From contig NZ_CP042818.1 in the NCBI RefSeq assembly GCF_008153345.1, forward strand, positions 2,170,001-2,234,000: a DNA stretch of 64,000 bases, read 5' to 3'. Position 1 is the first letter of the stretch. The number at the start of each line of letters is the position of its first letter. Of the stretch, positions 53,101 to 62,699 are shown one piece after another. A program made the translations under genes and the position numbers. A model generated the notes under the pieces. The model did no database searches and had not been told where the DNA came from. It worked only from the letters and a program-made list of their open reading frames with translations. This DNA comes from Treponema phagedenis (GTDB lineage Bacteria; Spirochaetota; Spirochaetia; Treponematales; Treponemataceae).

Positions 53101-53128
53101 AAAAGCCTTAGCAAGACCTAAGGCTTTT
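53101..53128. terminator. Bidirectional terminator between Gx transporter and tyrS
   Basis: AAAAGCCTTAG, loop CAAGAC, CTAAGGCTTTT: eleven perfect pairs with A-run and T-run sides, placed between convergent genes. Confidence 0.9.
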
Positions 53129-53134
53129 AAACAA

Positions 53135-54355
53135 TCAGCGCACGATTATTCGAACAAATCGTTTTTTCCCTGCCCGCAGAATGAGTTCTTTTTCAGAATT
53201 AAGATTTTCCGTATTAATCATTGCTTTTATATCTTTTATCGTTGCCTCACCGACAAAGGCACCGCCTTGTTCGATAAGACGGCGAGCCTCACTTTTTGAA
53301 GACGCTAATTGCGCTTCGACAAAAAGCGCAACGATGTCAATACCTTTTTCAAAAACCGTATACGGCATCTCTATTGTTGGCATGGAACTTTTATCGCCGC
53401 CTGCTCCAAAGGCTGCTCTGGCTCCTTCCAAGGCGCTGTCCGCCGCTTCTTTTCCGTGAATGAGGCGGGTAACCTCATAGGCAAGTTTTTCTTTTGCTTT
53501 ATTTATATTTTCAGCAATATAAGAGTCAATCTCTTCTATTGGTAGGAAAGTAAAAAGAAGCATGAATTTTCGAACATCAGCATCCATTGTGTTGCGCCAA
53601 TATTGGAAAAACTCATACGGGCTAACCAGTTCGGGATCAAGGAAAAGCGCACCCTTTTCAGACTTGCCCATTTTTTGCCCGTCGGCACGGGTTACAAGTG
53701 CGAACGTTAACCCAAAAACCTCTTTACTGCGTAACCGTCGGATAAGATCCACGCCTGCAACAATATTTCCCCATTGATCATCACCGCCGATTTGCATTTC
53801 TATATTGTGTTTTTCATTGAGCATTAAAAAGTCATAGCTTTGTAAGAGTTGATAATTAAATTCAATAAAAGAAAGACCGGTTTCCATTCTTCTTTTATAT
53901 GATTCAAAAGAAAGCATCCTGTTTACTGAAAACTGTGAGCCGATTTCGCGCAAAAAATCGATATAGTTAAGGTTTGCAAGCCAGTCCTTATTATTTGCAT
54001 GAAAAATAGTTTTGCCGTCGAAGTCTAAAAACCTTCCCAACTGTGCAATAATGGACTCAACATTTTTGTCTAAAGTTTCATAGCTGAGCATTTTTCGCAT
54101 TTCTGTTTTTCCTGAAGGATCACCGATTCGTGCCGTACCTCCGCCCGCTAAAATACAGGCTTTATGCCCGAAAGCGCATAGATGCCGCGCAGCAAAAACC
54201 GGCAACATGTGCCCGATATGTAAACTTGGCCCTGTGGGGTCAATGCCTACATAAAAGCTTATCGGCCCCTTATCCATTCTTTCGGAAAGGCCTTCAAGGT
54301 TCGTACACTGTTGGAAAAATCCTCGCTCTTGTAATACTTTCAATGCTTCGTTCAT
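53135..54355 (-). CDS. tyrS: Tyrosyl-tRNA synthetase
   Basis: A 406-residue class I synthetase. HIGH at residues 46-49 (PTGPSLHIGHM), KMSKS variant in DGQKMGKS at about 230, YQLLQSYDFLMLN and GGDDQWGNI for tyrosine recognition, and a C-terminal S4 RNA-binding domain (about 340-400, ASSKSEARRLIEQGGAFV). Length as expected for the TyrRS short form. The ATG gives a normal N-terminus. It ends seven bases from the bidirectional terminator and its upstream side holds a transposase remnant. Confidence 0.96.
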   Translation of the reverse strand: MNEALKVLQERGFFQQCTNLEGLSERMDKGPISFYVGIDPTGPSLHIGHMLPVFAARHLCAFGHKACILAGGGTARIGDPSGKTEMRKMLSYETLDKNVESIIAQLGRFLDFDGKTIFHANNKDWLANLNYIDFLREIGSQFSVNRMLSFESYKRRMETGLSFIEFNYQLLQSYDFLMLNEKHNIEMQIGGDDQWGNIVAGVDLIRRLRSKEVFGLTFALVTRADGQKMGKSEKGALFLDPELVSPYEFFQYWRNTMDADVRKFMLLFTFLPIEEIDSYIAENINKAKEKLAYEVTRLIHGKEAADSALEGARAAFGAGGDKSSMPTIEMPYTVFEKGIDIVALFVEAQLASSKSEARRLIEQGGAFVGEATIKDIKAMINTENLNSEKELILRAGKKRFVRIIVR

Positions 54356-54383
54356 AGTTTAACATTATAACGTTTTCTATTTT

Positions 54384-54690
54384 TTAGTCAAGGGAGAATA
54401 ATTTTTGTGTCAAGCCACTATAAAAATGTCCCCTTTTTATTATGCGAAAATGAGCTTTGGCGACCTCCTTGCCTGGTTTATTAGTAAGTTCTATAAAATT
54501 CAGTTTCATGTTATTCCATACCAATCGTGTCGTTCCATCCAAACGTTTCCGTACGGTAATTGCTGTTTTCGGTCTTGGAAGTTTTTTATTTGCTTTTAGT
54601 ATTTGGAAGAATTTATTTTCATATCGAACAATATAATCATTATTTACAACGCGTTGTTTGATGTGTTGGAATGCTGCAAAGGTTAAATAG
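54384..54690 (-). pseudogene. C-terminal remnant of an ISNCY-type transposase
   Basis: Minus-strand reading gives about 100 residues in one frame: TFAAFQHIKQRVVNNDYIVR, KFFQILKANKKLPRPKTAI, VRKRLDGTTRLVW and KRGHFYSGLT, ending at a TAA at 54384-54386. The PRPKTxIxVRxRLDG string is characteristic of the C-terminus of many ISNCY-family transposases. An in-frame TAA lies just upstream of the readable part and the N-terminal three quarters are missing. It is not the same protein as the intact transposase at 35.7 kb. It lies immediately upstream of tyrS. Confidence 0.75.
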
Positions 54691-54703
54691 GCTTATAAAA
54701 ACA

Positions 54704-54728
54704 GGCTGCCGGTTATCAGCCGGCAGCC
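54704..54728. terminator. Strong GC-rich hairpin
   Basis: GGCTGCCGG, loop TTATCAG, CCGGCAGCC, nine perfect pairs followed by CTTATTGT. Possible terminator or relic of the lost IS; the flanks lack a proper T-run. Confidence 0.5.
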
Positions 54729-54814
54729 CTTATTGTATCTGTGGAGACGTACTATGAAACAAAGTCTTTTATTGAAGTGTAAACCGTTCGCATGAGCGGC
54801 GGCAGAAAACCGCT

Positions 54815-55333
54815 TTATACTTTTTCGTTTAATTGTAAATAGATTTGGTCTGCCAAACCGAAACCTGCATTTGTCGTTACATCGCGGGTAAGCTGGTCGT
54901 ACATCATATCTTCATACATTTTACCCGCAAAGCTTTGCTTTCCCGCTAAAGACGTATGCGACAGGGTGTTCCGCATTGAGCTAAGCATAATTTTTACAAA
55001 ATAAGATTCAAGCTCCAATGCTTGTGTGTATAATTTGCTTGTTTTATCGATTGTTTTTTCCTCACCGAACCGCTCCCGTGCAAGACCGTGCGGTTTTGCC
55101 TCGGTGTCGGCTTGGGTGGGATTTTCTTTTTCAAAGGAGCGGATATAATCGCCCGGAAGTTGTGTTGCAGACAGACTGCCGCCATTATGCACCACCTCCG
55201 ATTGCATGCCGTGATTGCGCATGCGGTCAAGCATTTCGGCAAAATTGCCCGTCTGCGTATGATCCTTTGCGCGCGAAATTTCCGGCTTTTGCGGAGTTTG
55301 TATCGGAACTGTCTGTACGGTTTCTATTTTCAT
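54815..55333 (-). CDS. flgJ: Flagellar rod-binding protein (FlgJ N-domain type)
   Basis: A 172-residue protein. The first 100 residues are variable and polar; the C-terminal ~70 residues match the rod-binding domain of FlgJ (ALELESYFVKIMLSSMRNTL then SFAGKMYEDMMYDQLTRDV and GFGLADQIYLQL). There is no muramidase domain, as is usual for spirochaetes. It caps or scaffolds the growing periplasmic rod. It lies 39 bp downstream of flgG in the same direction, consistent with a rod operon. Confidence 0.88.
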   Translation of the reverse strand: MKIETVQTVPIQTPQKPEISRAKDHTQTGNFAEMLDRMRNHGMQSEVVHNGGSLSATQLPGDYIRSFEKENPTQADTEAKPHGLARERFGEEKTIDKTSKLYTQALELESYFVKIMLSSMRNTLSHTSLAGKQSFAGKMYEDMMYDQLTRDVTTNAGFGLADQIYLQLNEKV

Positions 55334-55372
55334 ATTTTACACTCATCTTTTAATTTTAAGCTAGGTAAAACC

Positions 55373-56167
55373 TTATCGTTTTAAGCCAACTGCGGTGCCG
55401 AGCATATTATCGCTGGTTTGAATTGCCTTTGAATTAAATTCATAGGCGCGCTGGGCTACAATCATGTTGACCATTTCGCTGACGGTAGAAACGTTTGACA
55501 TTTCCAAAAACTTATGCTCGGTTTTACCAAAGCCGTTAAAGCCCGGCCGTCCGGGGATTGCCTGTCCTGAAGCAGGTGTTTGTTTGAAGAGGTTGCTTCC
55601 TTCCGCCGCAAGTCCGGCGTTATTCTGGAATCTATAAAGCTCAATTTGACCTACTTCAATGGGCTCATCTTCTTCCCCAACACGTACGGTAACGCGCCCG
55701 TCCTGTGATATTGCAATGCTGCGCTCAACATAGTTTTCGGGGAAAATAATTTCCGGCAAAACGCGTAAACCGTTTGAGGTAACCAGCTGACGGTCTGCAT
55801 CAATTTTAAAAGAGCCGTCGCGCGTATACGCATAGGTTCCGTCATATTGCAGAACGCGGAAAAAACCCTCGCCCGCAACAGCAACATCACTGGTAAGTCT
55901 GGTATGCTGCAATGCGCCCTGCTCAAAAATACGCTGTGTTGCCGCAAGCTTTGAGCCGTGCCCCATTTGAATGCCAACCGGCGTAATGGTATCCTCGGTA
56001 GCGGGTGTTCCCGCACTTTTTACCGTTTGATACAAAAGGTCTTCAAATTCCGCCCGCTGTTTTTTAAAACCGGAAGTATTTACGTTTGCAAGGTTATTTG
56101 CCACCGTATCAATATTTGCCTGCTGGCTATTCATACCGCTTGCCGCTGTCCATAAACTTCTAATCAT
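55373..56167 (-). CDS. flgG: Flagellar basal-body rod protein FlgG
   Basis: A 264-residue distal rod protein. MIRSLWTAASGMNSQQANID and ANNLANVNTSGFKKQRAEFE form the conserved N-terminal helix and rod motif; the C-terminal helix (SEMVNMIVAQRAYEFNSKAI then GTAVGLKR) pairs with it. The middle contains the variable D1 region (AVAGEGFFRVLQYDGTYAYT). The length is standard. In related treponemes another rod gene usually precedes flgG; here the upstream 440 bases contain a palindrome and a MITE-like element instead. Confidence 0.96.
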   Translation of the reverse strand: MIRSLWTAASGMNSQQANIDTVANNLANVNTSGFKKQRAEFEDLLYQTVKSAGTPATEDTITPVGIQMGHGSKLAATQRIFEQGALQHTRLTSDVAVAGEGFFRVLQYDGTYAYTRDGSFKIDADRQLVTSNGLRVLPEIIFPENYVERSIAISQDGRVTVRVGEEDEPIEVGQIELYRFQNNAGLAAEGSNLFKQTPASGQAIPGRPGFNGFGKTEHKFLEMSNVSTVSEMVNMIVAQRAYEFNSKAIQTSDNMLGTAVGLKR

Positions 56168-56274
56168 ATCGCACCCCTGTTTTTATTATTTACTTCTATC
56201 AAAACTACTATAAACTACTATAGTAGGTATCGGCTTTTTTCAGCTCATACTTAGATACTTTATCAAAAAAAACT

Positions 56275-56292
56275 CAGGGGCTTACGCATGAA
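56275..56292. repeat. Left arm of inverted repeat flanking a MITE
   Basis: CAGGGGCTTACGCATGAA pairs with TTCATGCGTAAGCCCTG at 56503-56519 on the other side of the element (one G deleted). The motif recurs at about 19346. From 56168 to here I see no other signal. Confidence 0.6.
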
Positions 56293-56309
56293 TAGGGACA
56301 GCCGGCCAT

Positions 56310-56498
56310 TGTATAATATTTTTTTAATAAGTCGATTATATTTTTTAATACATCTTACCCAAAACGTAAAAAATTTTATAAAAAAGAGTTCGACACGACG
56401 CAACGGCGAGCAATTTACCATAAGAATGCTTAAATCCGCAGTCCCTTATTGTTGATACCCCGATTTGTATAACAGGAAGTTAATTACAAAACGCTACA
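56310..56498. mobile_element. MITE-like element, minimal form (189 bp)
   Basis: Reverse copy of the element at 38990: TACATCTTACCCAAAACG, ATTTTATAAAAAAGAG, TTCGACACGACGCAACGG, GCAATTTACCATAAGAATGC, GTTGATACCCCG, GGAAGTTAATTAC and AAAACGCTACA. The left end TGTATAAT is eroded. No hairpin modules are inserted, so the central GACGCAACGG junction is visible. It lies within the 17-base inverted repeat described next to it. Confidence 0.8.
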
Positions 56499-56605
56499 CT
56501 TGTTCATGCGTAAGCCCTGCAAAAACCTTCAGTCTGATTGACAAAACAGTGCTAAGACACTAATTTTGAAAGCGTAATGATAACAAACCTCAGGGAGTTC
56601 TACGG

Positions 56606-57079
56606 ATGACAGTTTCTTTTATTTTAGCGAGAAGTGAGAACAAGGCAATCGGCTACGCGGGCGGATTGCCGTGGCTTTGCCCCGAAGACATGGCGTATTT
56701 CAAAAAACGCACAATGGGCAGCCTCTGCCTTGTGGGAAGAAAAACATTTCAAACCCTGCCGCAAGGCGGGCTGCCGGGACGCCGTCTTATTGTAATAACC
56801 TCTCGTCCCTTCGTTCAAAGCGATACCGTACAATCAGCTGCCGGCATAGAAGAGGCACTGCAGCTTTGCCAAGGCAGGCAAAACGTATTTTGCATTGGCG
56901 GCTTAAGCCTCTACAAACAGCTTCTTCCCTTTGCGGAGGTTATTTACCTTACCGAGGTTCACGGAACATACGATGGCGATGTTTTTTTCGGTGATGATCT
57001 TTTAAGCGGCTTTGAACGCGTTTCCTTACAGCAGGGCGAAACCTGCGACTTTATCGAGTATCGCCGAAAATTACATTGA
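56606..57079 (+). CDS. folA: Dihydrofolate reductase
   Basis: A 157-residue DHFR (dihydrofolate to tetrahydrofolate, NADPH). Motifs: LARSENKAIGYAGGLPW near the N-terminus, MAYFKKRTMG, LVGRKTFQTLP and FCIGGLSLYKQLLPFA, with the acidic active-site position in CPEDM (Asp/Glu at about 27). AGGGAG lies eight bases before the ATG. Direct copies of the MITE-like element sit on both sides (56310-56498 and 57241-57423) in the same orientation, so folA is bracketed. No thymidylate synthase gene is adjacent. Confidence 0.94.
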   Translation: MTVSFILARSENKAIGYAGGLPWLCPEDMAYFKKRTMGSLCLVGRKTFQTLPQGGLPGRRLIVITSRPFVQSDTVQSAAGIEEALQLCQGRQNVFCIGGLSLYKQLLPFAEVIYLTEVHGTYDGDVFFGDDLLSGFERVSLQQGETCDFIEYRRKLH

Positions 57080-57240
57080 ATATAACCAATCGGGCCGGTG
57101 CGGTTTGAATGTGCCACAAACCGGCTAGTGGCTGCGGCTCTTTTTGCGCTGATTTTGGCGCGCACAATTTGCCGCTTTTAGCCATTGATTGGATGTATGG
57201 AAGCGCACGGGCAGCAGCAAGCGCAAACAAGCGGAACTAA
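57080..57240. other. GC-rich spacer without recognised gene
   Basis: No coding frame of credible length. GC content is higher than average (GGCTGCGGCTC, GCGCACGGGCAGCAGCAAGCG), unlike the AT-rich gaps elsewhere; it may be eroded coding sequence. Confidence 0.3.
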
Positions 57241-57423
57241 TGTAGCGTTTTTTAATAACTCAATTATATTTTTTTGATACATCTTACAAAAACCATAAAA
57301 AGTTTTATAAAAAGAGTTCGACACGGCGCAACGGTGAGCAATTTACCATAGGAATGCTGAATCTGCAAGCTATTATTGCCAATGCTCCGATTACTAACAG
57401 CAACTTAATTAGAAAACGTTACA
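57241..57423. mobile_element. MITE-like element, best-preserved termini (183 bp)
   Basis: Ends TGTAGCGTTTT and AAAACGTTACA form an 11-base terminal inverted repeat with one mismatch. The body reads AATAACTCAATTATA, GATACATCTTAC, AGTTTTATAAAAAGAG, TTCGACACGGCGCAACGG, GAGCAATTTACCATAGGAATG and AACTTAATTAG. No open frame. Its right end lies about 45 bases from the decayed 3' part of the oxidoreductase pseudogene. Confidence 0.85.
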
Positions 57424-57469
57424 CTAAGGAGCCCAAAGTTTTTTGGAAGAAGGCTTATGCAGAAAAATT

Positions 57470-58981
57470 TTGCCTCACTGTTGCGTGTAAATCATCATAT
57501 CGCCCGGTTTTCATTTTTTTCAAACACCGTTGGTCGATATCCTTTTTCAGCAAGATAAAAGGCACAGCTCAAGCCCGCGGGGCAGCCTCCGATAATGGCT
57601 ATCTTTTCTGTAAATAAACGCCCGGTTGTCGGCGGTATTATCGGCGGGATATAGCGCGTTTTTGCATCTAAATCTTGACGGGCAATAAATTTTTTCACTT
57701 CATCAATGGCAACTGCTTGGTCAATGCTGCCGCGTGTGCAGGCATCCTCGCAGCGGCGGTTACAAACATAGCCGCATACTGCCGGAAAAAGGGGTTTTCT
57801 TTTTTGATCAATGCGAGTGCTTCTGTGTACTTACCCTGCACTGCCTTTTTCAAGTAGCCCTGCACGGCAATATGGGCAGGACAGGCCGTCTGCACGGCGC
57901 AGTTCCGGTGTCGTAGCAGTTAATGCGGCTATTCTCGCGGTAACCTTCATTCCACTTTTCCAGCTCCCATTTGACATTATCCGGAAGCTCCTGCTTGGAG
58001 TATACAATGTGGCCGTCTTTTGTGCATAATTTTTGCCCGAGCCGTACCGCTCCCGCAGGGCAAAATTCTACACAGCGGCCGCATGCCACACAGTCTTTTT
58101 CCTCTACACGGGCCACATAGGCTGAGCGGGATAGGTTGGGCGTGTTAAATAACTGTGAGGTACGCAGTCCGTAACAGGTGTTGGCGTTGCAATTACAGAT
58201 AGCAAAGATCTTATTTTTGCCGTCTATATTGGTAATTTGATGGACAAAACCGTTGTCTTCAGCTCGTTTTAAGATTTCCATAACTTCTTCATAGGTAACA
58301 TAGCGCCCATCCTTGTTTGTCTGTACCGCATAATCGGCCATATCGCCTACCCCTATGCACCAGTTTTCAGGGTCATCGCCGCAGCTTTCACCGAGAATCT
58401 GCCGAGACATTCGGCACGAACAGGGCGCGGCGGCATATTTTCCTTCGTATTTTTTGAGCCAATGAGAGATGTGCTCAATGTCGATAGATTGGTTTTCCAG
58501 TTCGATGGCTTTTTCCACCGGTATCACAGGGCATACCGATGCCCCCTCCTCCGGGCGGCACCATGGGACTTGCTTTTTCAAGCGGCAGCCGTGACATCCG
58601 CTCAAAGAATTTTGCTAATTCCGGATACTTTTCTAACCGCTTCTTATTCATGTTCATAAATTCAGCGCTGCCGGGTACAAACATGGGAAGGATATACTGC
58701 TTTTCTCGTCTGGGATTTTCCCAGTTATATTCAAGGATGCCGAGTTCGCTCATGTCATCGAGCAATTGCTGCAGTGCTTTTTCTTCCTTTTTACTTATTT
58801 TTAGCAGTTGCTCAAAGGTCATCGGCTTGCGCATCTTCATTTTAAGTGCAAGTTCTGCCATCTCATCAGTAACAACACTCGCTAAGCCCCAATATTCAGG
58901 ATCATCCGTAGTTACTTTATGGCCAAGTCTATCCGTGAGCTTTTGCCCCAGTTTTATTATCAGTTCTCTTCGTTCTGGCAT
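57470..58981 (-). pseudogene. Decayed Fe-S/FAD oxidoreductase (multiple frameshifts, 3' truncated)
   Basis: Pieces in successive frames reconstruct one protein. 58981-58520: about 150 residues (start ATG with AGGAGG five bases upstream, GLASVVTDEMAELALKM). A one-base insertion in a C run near 58520 shifts to the frame CPVIPVEKAIELEN onward, with CSCRMSRQILGESC, ICNCNANTCYG and the ferredoxin motif CVACGRCVEFCPAG. Further shifts near 57895 (TACPAHIAVQGYLKKA), 57780 and 57515 lead to KKFIARQDLDAKTRYIPP, then IIGGCPAGLSCAFYLAEKG (FAD-binding) and VFEKNE; the rest of the FAD domain is gone. Relatives couple Fe-S clusters to FAD/NAD(P)H and often lie near hydrogenase genes. Confidence 0.85.
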
Positions 58982-59012
58982 AGTTGCCTCCTATTGAGTA
59001 TTTTCTTGCCAA

Positions 59013-59692
59013 TTAGCTATTGTTCCATTCTTGTACCGCAGCTTTCAACCAGGTTATCCATACGTCTATACCCTCACCGGTACGCGCACAAATGGGAATA
59101 ATCAGAGCATCCGGATTACGCTCCAAAATATTACGCTTACAAGTTTCCATATCAAAATCAAAATATGGAAGCACATCAATTTTATTAATGATGACTACAT
59201 CACAAGTGGAAAACATGAGTGGATATTTAAGCGGTTTGTCATCGCCTTCGGGAACACTAAGTATCATAACATTTTTGCGGCACCGGTATCAAATTCTGCG
59301 GGACAGATGAGATTGCCGACGTTTTCAAGGATAACAAGATCAATGTCGCCAATTCCAAGTTCAGAAAGACCTTCTGTGGTCATACTTGAATCCAGATGGC
59401 ACATACCACCTGTATGGAGCTGAATAACTTTTACACCGAGTTCGGAAATTGTTTTTGCGTCGACATCAGAATCAATGTCGGCTTCCAGCACAGCGATACG
59501 AATCTCATTTTTAAGCTATTCTATGGTTCGAGACAGCATCGTAGTTTTTCCTGAACCGGGTGATGACATCAGATTTAGCAAAAACACTTTCTTTTCTTTT
59601 AATGCTGCTCTCAATGCCTCTGCCCGCCGATTATTGTGTTCAAAAACAGTCTTTTTAACTTCAATAATCTTAAACGGTTTTGTTTCATTCAT
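59013..59692 (-). pseudogene. hypB: Hydrogenase nickel-incorporation protein HypB, broken
   Basis: The reconstructed protein has the GTPase P-loop SSPGSGKTT, the LEADIDSDVDA motif, LHTGGMCHLDSSM, ENVGNLICPAEF and NKIDVLPYF, as in HypB, which loads nickel into NiFe hydrogenases. Two lesions: an in-frame TAG after SRTIE (near 59517) and a missing A in a run near 59263 that shifts GAAKNVMILSVPEG. The start has AAGGAG six bases upstream, and the next gene begins 31 bases after the stop, so the operon signals remain while the protein does not. No histidine-rich N-terminus is present. Confidence 0.9.
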
Positions 59693-60149
59693 TGCATACT
59701 CCTTGTCATTTTGATGACCACAGCAATAGTGTAACATGGTTTTTGAATTTTTGTAAAATATCTTTATAAAAAATGTATTATTGATTTTGGTTTAATCGTT
59801 TTATTCGCATCATATTATTTGTTTTATAACTAATGCAAAACGCTTGTTGGGATTTCCTTACTATAATTATGAACAAACTGAACGTATCTGTTTTGATAGT
59901 TTTACCGTTTATTATAATGGTTTTAATTTCGTATTTATACATGGGTTTTCTTGGTCGCCTATTGAACAAAAAAAATTCACTGCGGCTCATTTTACGCCTT
60001 ATTTCCGCGGTACTGACATTCTCTTTTATTTTCCTGCATTATTCATATCTTTATTTAGTTGAAGGAGTAATCAATTGAGGATTACCGAATTTTTTGAATC
60101 AAATTATCTCACTTACCATTATACACTGATTAAGGCATCGAAAAGTGGC
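59693..60149. other. Spacer, possible small membrane protein unproven
   Basis: An 81-codon frame at 59833-60078 would encode two hydrophobic helices, but the two other frames are also open over much of it and no ribosome-binding site is present, so I do not call it. Otherwise AT-rich with no clear signal. Confidence 0.3.
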
Positions 60150-60238
60150 TTGCGGATTTTGCATTCCTATGGTGAATCCGCGATTTGCCTGTTGCTATTT
60201 CGATTAGTATACCGAGAGTTAATTGCAGGAACGCTACA
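60150..60238. repeat. Remnant of MITE-like element
   Basis: GCTTGCGGATTTTGCATTCC, CCTATGGTGAATCCGCG and GAGAGTTAATTGCAGGAACGCTACA match the right half of the element family; the left half is missing. Confidence 0.65.
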
Positions 60239-60293
60239 GTAGTAGCCGAGAAAACAAAACGGGTGTTCCACAGAGTAAAAGCAAGAAAAGTTT

Positions 60294-62699
60294 TTATTCT
60301 AAATGTACGATTGTTTTACCGGTGCCGCCGTCTTCGGGGCGGGCAAAATAAAAGTTTTGAACAAAGGTGGTTTGTTTGAGTTTTTCGTGTACCATGGTTT
60401 GTAGAATGCCAGATCCTTTACCGTGAATAACGGCGAACTCTTTTATGCCGTGCATTGCGGAAAGGTCAAGCTGATCTTGCAAAGCTTTTTCAGCTGCTTC
60501 GATTCTTAAGCCAAGCAGGCGCAATTCAAATTGGGGGCGTTTATCCGAAGATATTTCGGTTATAATTTGAACGGGTTGTTTTTTTTGCTGTTCCGATTCA
60601 AGCGGCTGTAAGTCGTTTTCAAACACAACCATTTTGACAGTATCGAACGAAACAAGCCATGTGTCTTTTTTTTCTTTTCGGATAAGCGTACCTTTGCGGC
60701 GAAAGCTTGATACATAGACGGTCATGCCTTCGGTAAAGGGTGTTTGCGGCGTTTGGTGTTTATTTTTATCGGATCTTTTTTTAATTAAGGCAGTAAGCTC
60801 CGCGTTTTCTTCGCGCATGCCGGTTTTCTCTTCGGCAAGTTCGCTTTCAAAATTGTCAAACCATTGCTTTACCTTTTTTGTTTTTTCAGATGTGAGCTCG
60901 CCTTCTTTAATTTCCCTGATTAAGTTTTCAAGCTCTCGGCGCTTATCGCTGAAAAGATTATCGAGGCGTTTGTATCCCTGTTTGCGCAGCTCCAATTCTT
61001 TTTGCTTTAATTGCAGCTCTTTTAAATCAATCCGGCGTCTGTCGCTGCGCAAGGCTTGTTGCTCAATTTGTTTTTCTTCTTCAAACTTATTGAGGTCTGC
61101 ATGTTTTTGCACAAGACTTTGAATGAGTGCGGAAACATCCGCACGATTATCCTGTATGTATGCACGAGCTTGCGCTATGATATGTTGCGGCATGCCGTTT
61201 CTTTCAGCAATGTCGATTGCGTGGCTTTCTCCGGGTACGCCCATGATAATTTTATAGGTTGGGCTTAAAGTGCTTTCGTTAAATTCAACGGAGGCGTTGA
61301 CGCAGTTCTGTTTGGTGTATCCGTAATTTTTTAAACTGCCGTGATGTGTGGTAACAAAAACAAGCGCATCGCGTTTTGCAAGCTCGTCAAGGACAGCCAT
61401 TGCAATTGCCCCGCCTTCCAAAGGGTCGGTGCCGCTTGCAAGCTCATCAAGGATAATGAGGCTCTCCTTATCAGCCGAGCGAAGAATTTCCGCAATGTTT
61501 TGCATATGTGCGGAAAAGGTTGAAAGTGATTGCTCTAAGGATTGTTCATCGCCTATGTCACAAGCTATGAAGTTAAAATACGGCAAACAGGTTTGCGCAC
61601 CGGCGGGAACAGGCCAGCCGGTTTGGTTCATTAAAGCAAAAAGCGCAGCGGTTTTCAAACTTACGGTTTTGCCGCCGGTATTCGGCCCCGTGATAATAAG
61701 AAGCCGATCGTTTGCTACAAGTTTTAAATCGATGGGCACCGCTGTTTTTCCAAGCAGCGGATGGCGTGCCTGATGCAGAAAAAATGCCGCCGTGTCTTTT
61801 TGCGGCTGAGCGGCAAAAACACAGTGAAAGTTTTTTGCCCACTTTGCACTTGCGGAAACGCAATCTAATGCGATAAGCTTTTCGGAAAGCTCTTCCAATG
61901 CGGGTGCATAGGCTGCAATTTTTGCCGTTAATTCTTTTAAAAGCCGCTGTAATTCCCGATCGTACTCGGCATGAGCGGAAAGCAATTCATTGTTTTTAAA
62001 CACAATTTCTTCCGGCTCAAGATAAAAGCTTTGCCCCGATTGGGAATACTCATGAATGATTCCTTTAATTCTTCCTTTAAAATTGGAGCGCACCGAAAGT
62101 ACTTGCCGTCCGTTTCGCAGCACGGGAATATTTGTTTGCAGTAAATCCCGCGTGTGTTCGTCGGTAAAATATGAGCGCATGGTTTTTTCAATATCCGATT
62201 CAATGGCTGCAATTTTATTTTTTATGCTTCGCAGCTCCGGGATGTCTTTTAGGTCACCGTCTTCGTCTATAAATGAAAACACCGCTTTGTATACTTCAAG
62301 AAGATTGGGAAATGTTCTGATAAATTGCAATACATCCTGCTGCGGCGTTTTATTTGCATTTGCTTTTTCAAAAGCATCTGCCCATGCGTGCAGCTCGTTG
62401 CAATGCTTTGCGGATATTCCTATCGAATAGATTCCCTCAATGCTTAATGCGCTTCCCTCTTTGCCGAGACTTTGCAAAAACTCAATAAGGGGCGGGCGTT
62501 TTTTTACCGGCGGTTCCGCTCCCGTTTGCAGCAATGATAAAAAATCCGAACCGAGTTTTTTTTCCGCAGTAATTTTTTCTTTATCCGTTAACGGTTTTTT
62601 TTGAAGACACGCTGCCCTGCCCTCTTCGGTTACACAATATGCTGCGATGGCGGCGCATATCTTATTAAATTCCAATACTTCAAGTGTGTGTTCCGTCAT
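60294..62699 (-). CDS. mutS2: MutS2 family ATPase/endonuclease
   Basis: An 801-residue MutS2. Core and clamp helices (about 1-300), ABC-type ATPase with Walker [14 protein letters not shown] (about 335) and [19 protein letters not shown] (Walker B and signature), a KOW/coiled-coil region (about 520-650, alternating Lys/Glu), and the Smr endonuclease domain at the C-terminus ([22 protein letters not shown]). The usual LDLHG of Smr is LDLRG-like, here [11 protein letters not shown]. Involved in recombination control or ribosome rescue. Its ATG overlaps the rsgA stop (62696-62699). Confidence 0.95.
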   Translation of the reverse strand: MTEHTLEVLEFNKICAAIAAYCVTEEGRAACLQKKPLTDKEKITAEKKLGSDFLSLLQTGAEPPVKKRPPLIEFLQSLGKEGSALSIEGIYSIGISAKHCNELHAWADAFEKANANKTPQQDVLQFIRTFPNLLEVYKAVFSFIDEDGDLKDIPELRSIKNKIAAIESDIEKTMRSYFTDEHTRDLLQTNIPVLRNGRQVLSVRSNFKGRIKGIIHEYSQSGQSFYLEPEEIVFKNNELLSAHAEYDRELQRLLKELTAKIAAYAPALEELSEKLIALDCVSASAKWAKNFHCVFAAQPQKDTAAFFLHQARHPLLGKTAVPIDLKLVANDRLLIITGPNTGGKTVSLKTAALFALMNQTGWPVPAGAQTCLPYFNFIACDIGDEQSLEQSLSTFSAHMQNIAEILRSADKESLIILDELASGTDPLEGGAIAMAVLDELAKRDALVFVTTHHGSLKNYGYTKQNCVNASVEFNESTLSPTYKIIMGVPGESHAIDIAERNGMPQHIIAQARAYIQDNRADVSALIQSLVQKHADLNKFEEEKQIEQQALRSDRRRIDLKELQLKQKELELRKQGYKRLDNLFSDKRRELENLIREIKEGELTSEKTKKVKQWFDNFESELAEEKTGMREENAELTALIKKRSDKNKHQTPQTPFTEGMTVYVSSFRRKGTLIRKEKKDTWLVSFDTVKMVVFENDLQPLESEQQKKQPVQIITEISSDKRPQFELRLLGLRIEAAEKALQDQLDLSAMHGIKEFAVIHGKGSGILQTMVHEKLKQTTFVQNFYFARPEDGGTGKTIVHLE

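Noticed and set aside
59510-59525. In-frame TAG in hypB as pyrrolysine or programmed readthrough
   Set aside because: A second lesion (frameshift) follows downstream and the neighbouring gene is also broken, so decay is simpler.
59833-60078. 81-residue two-helix membrane protein
   Set aside because: No start signal, other frames open over much of the same DNA, and hydrophobicity can arise from AT-rich sequence alone.
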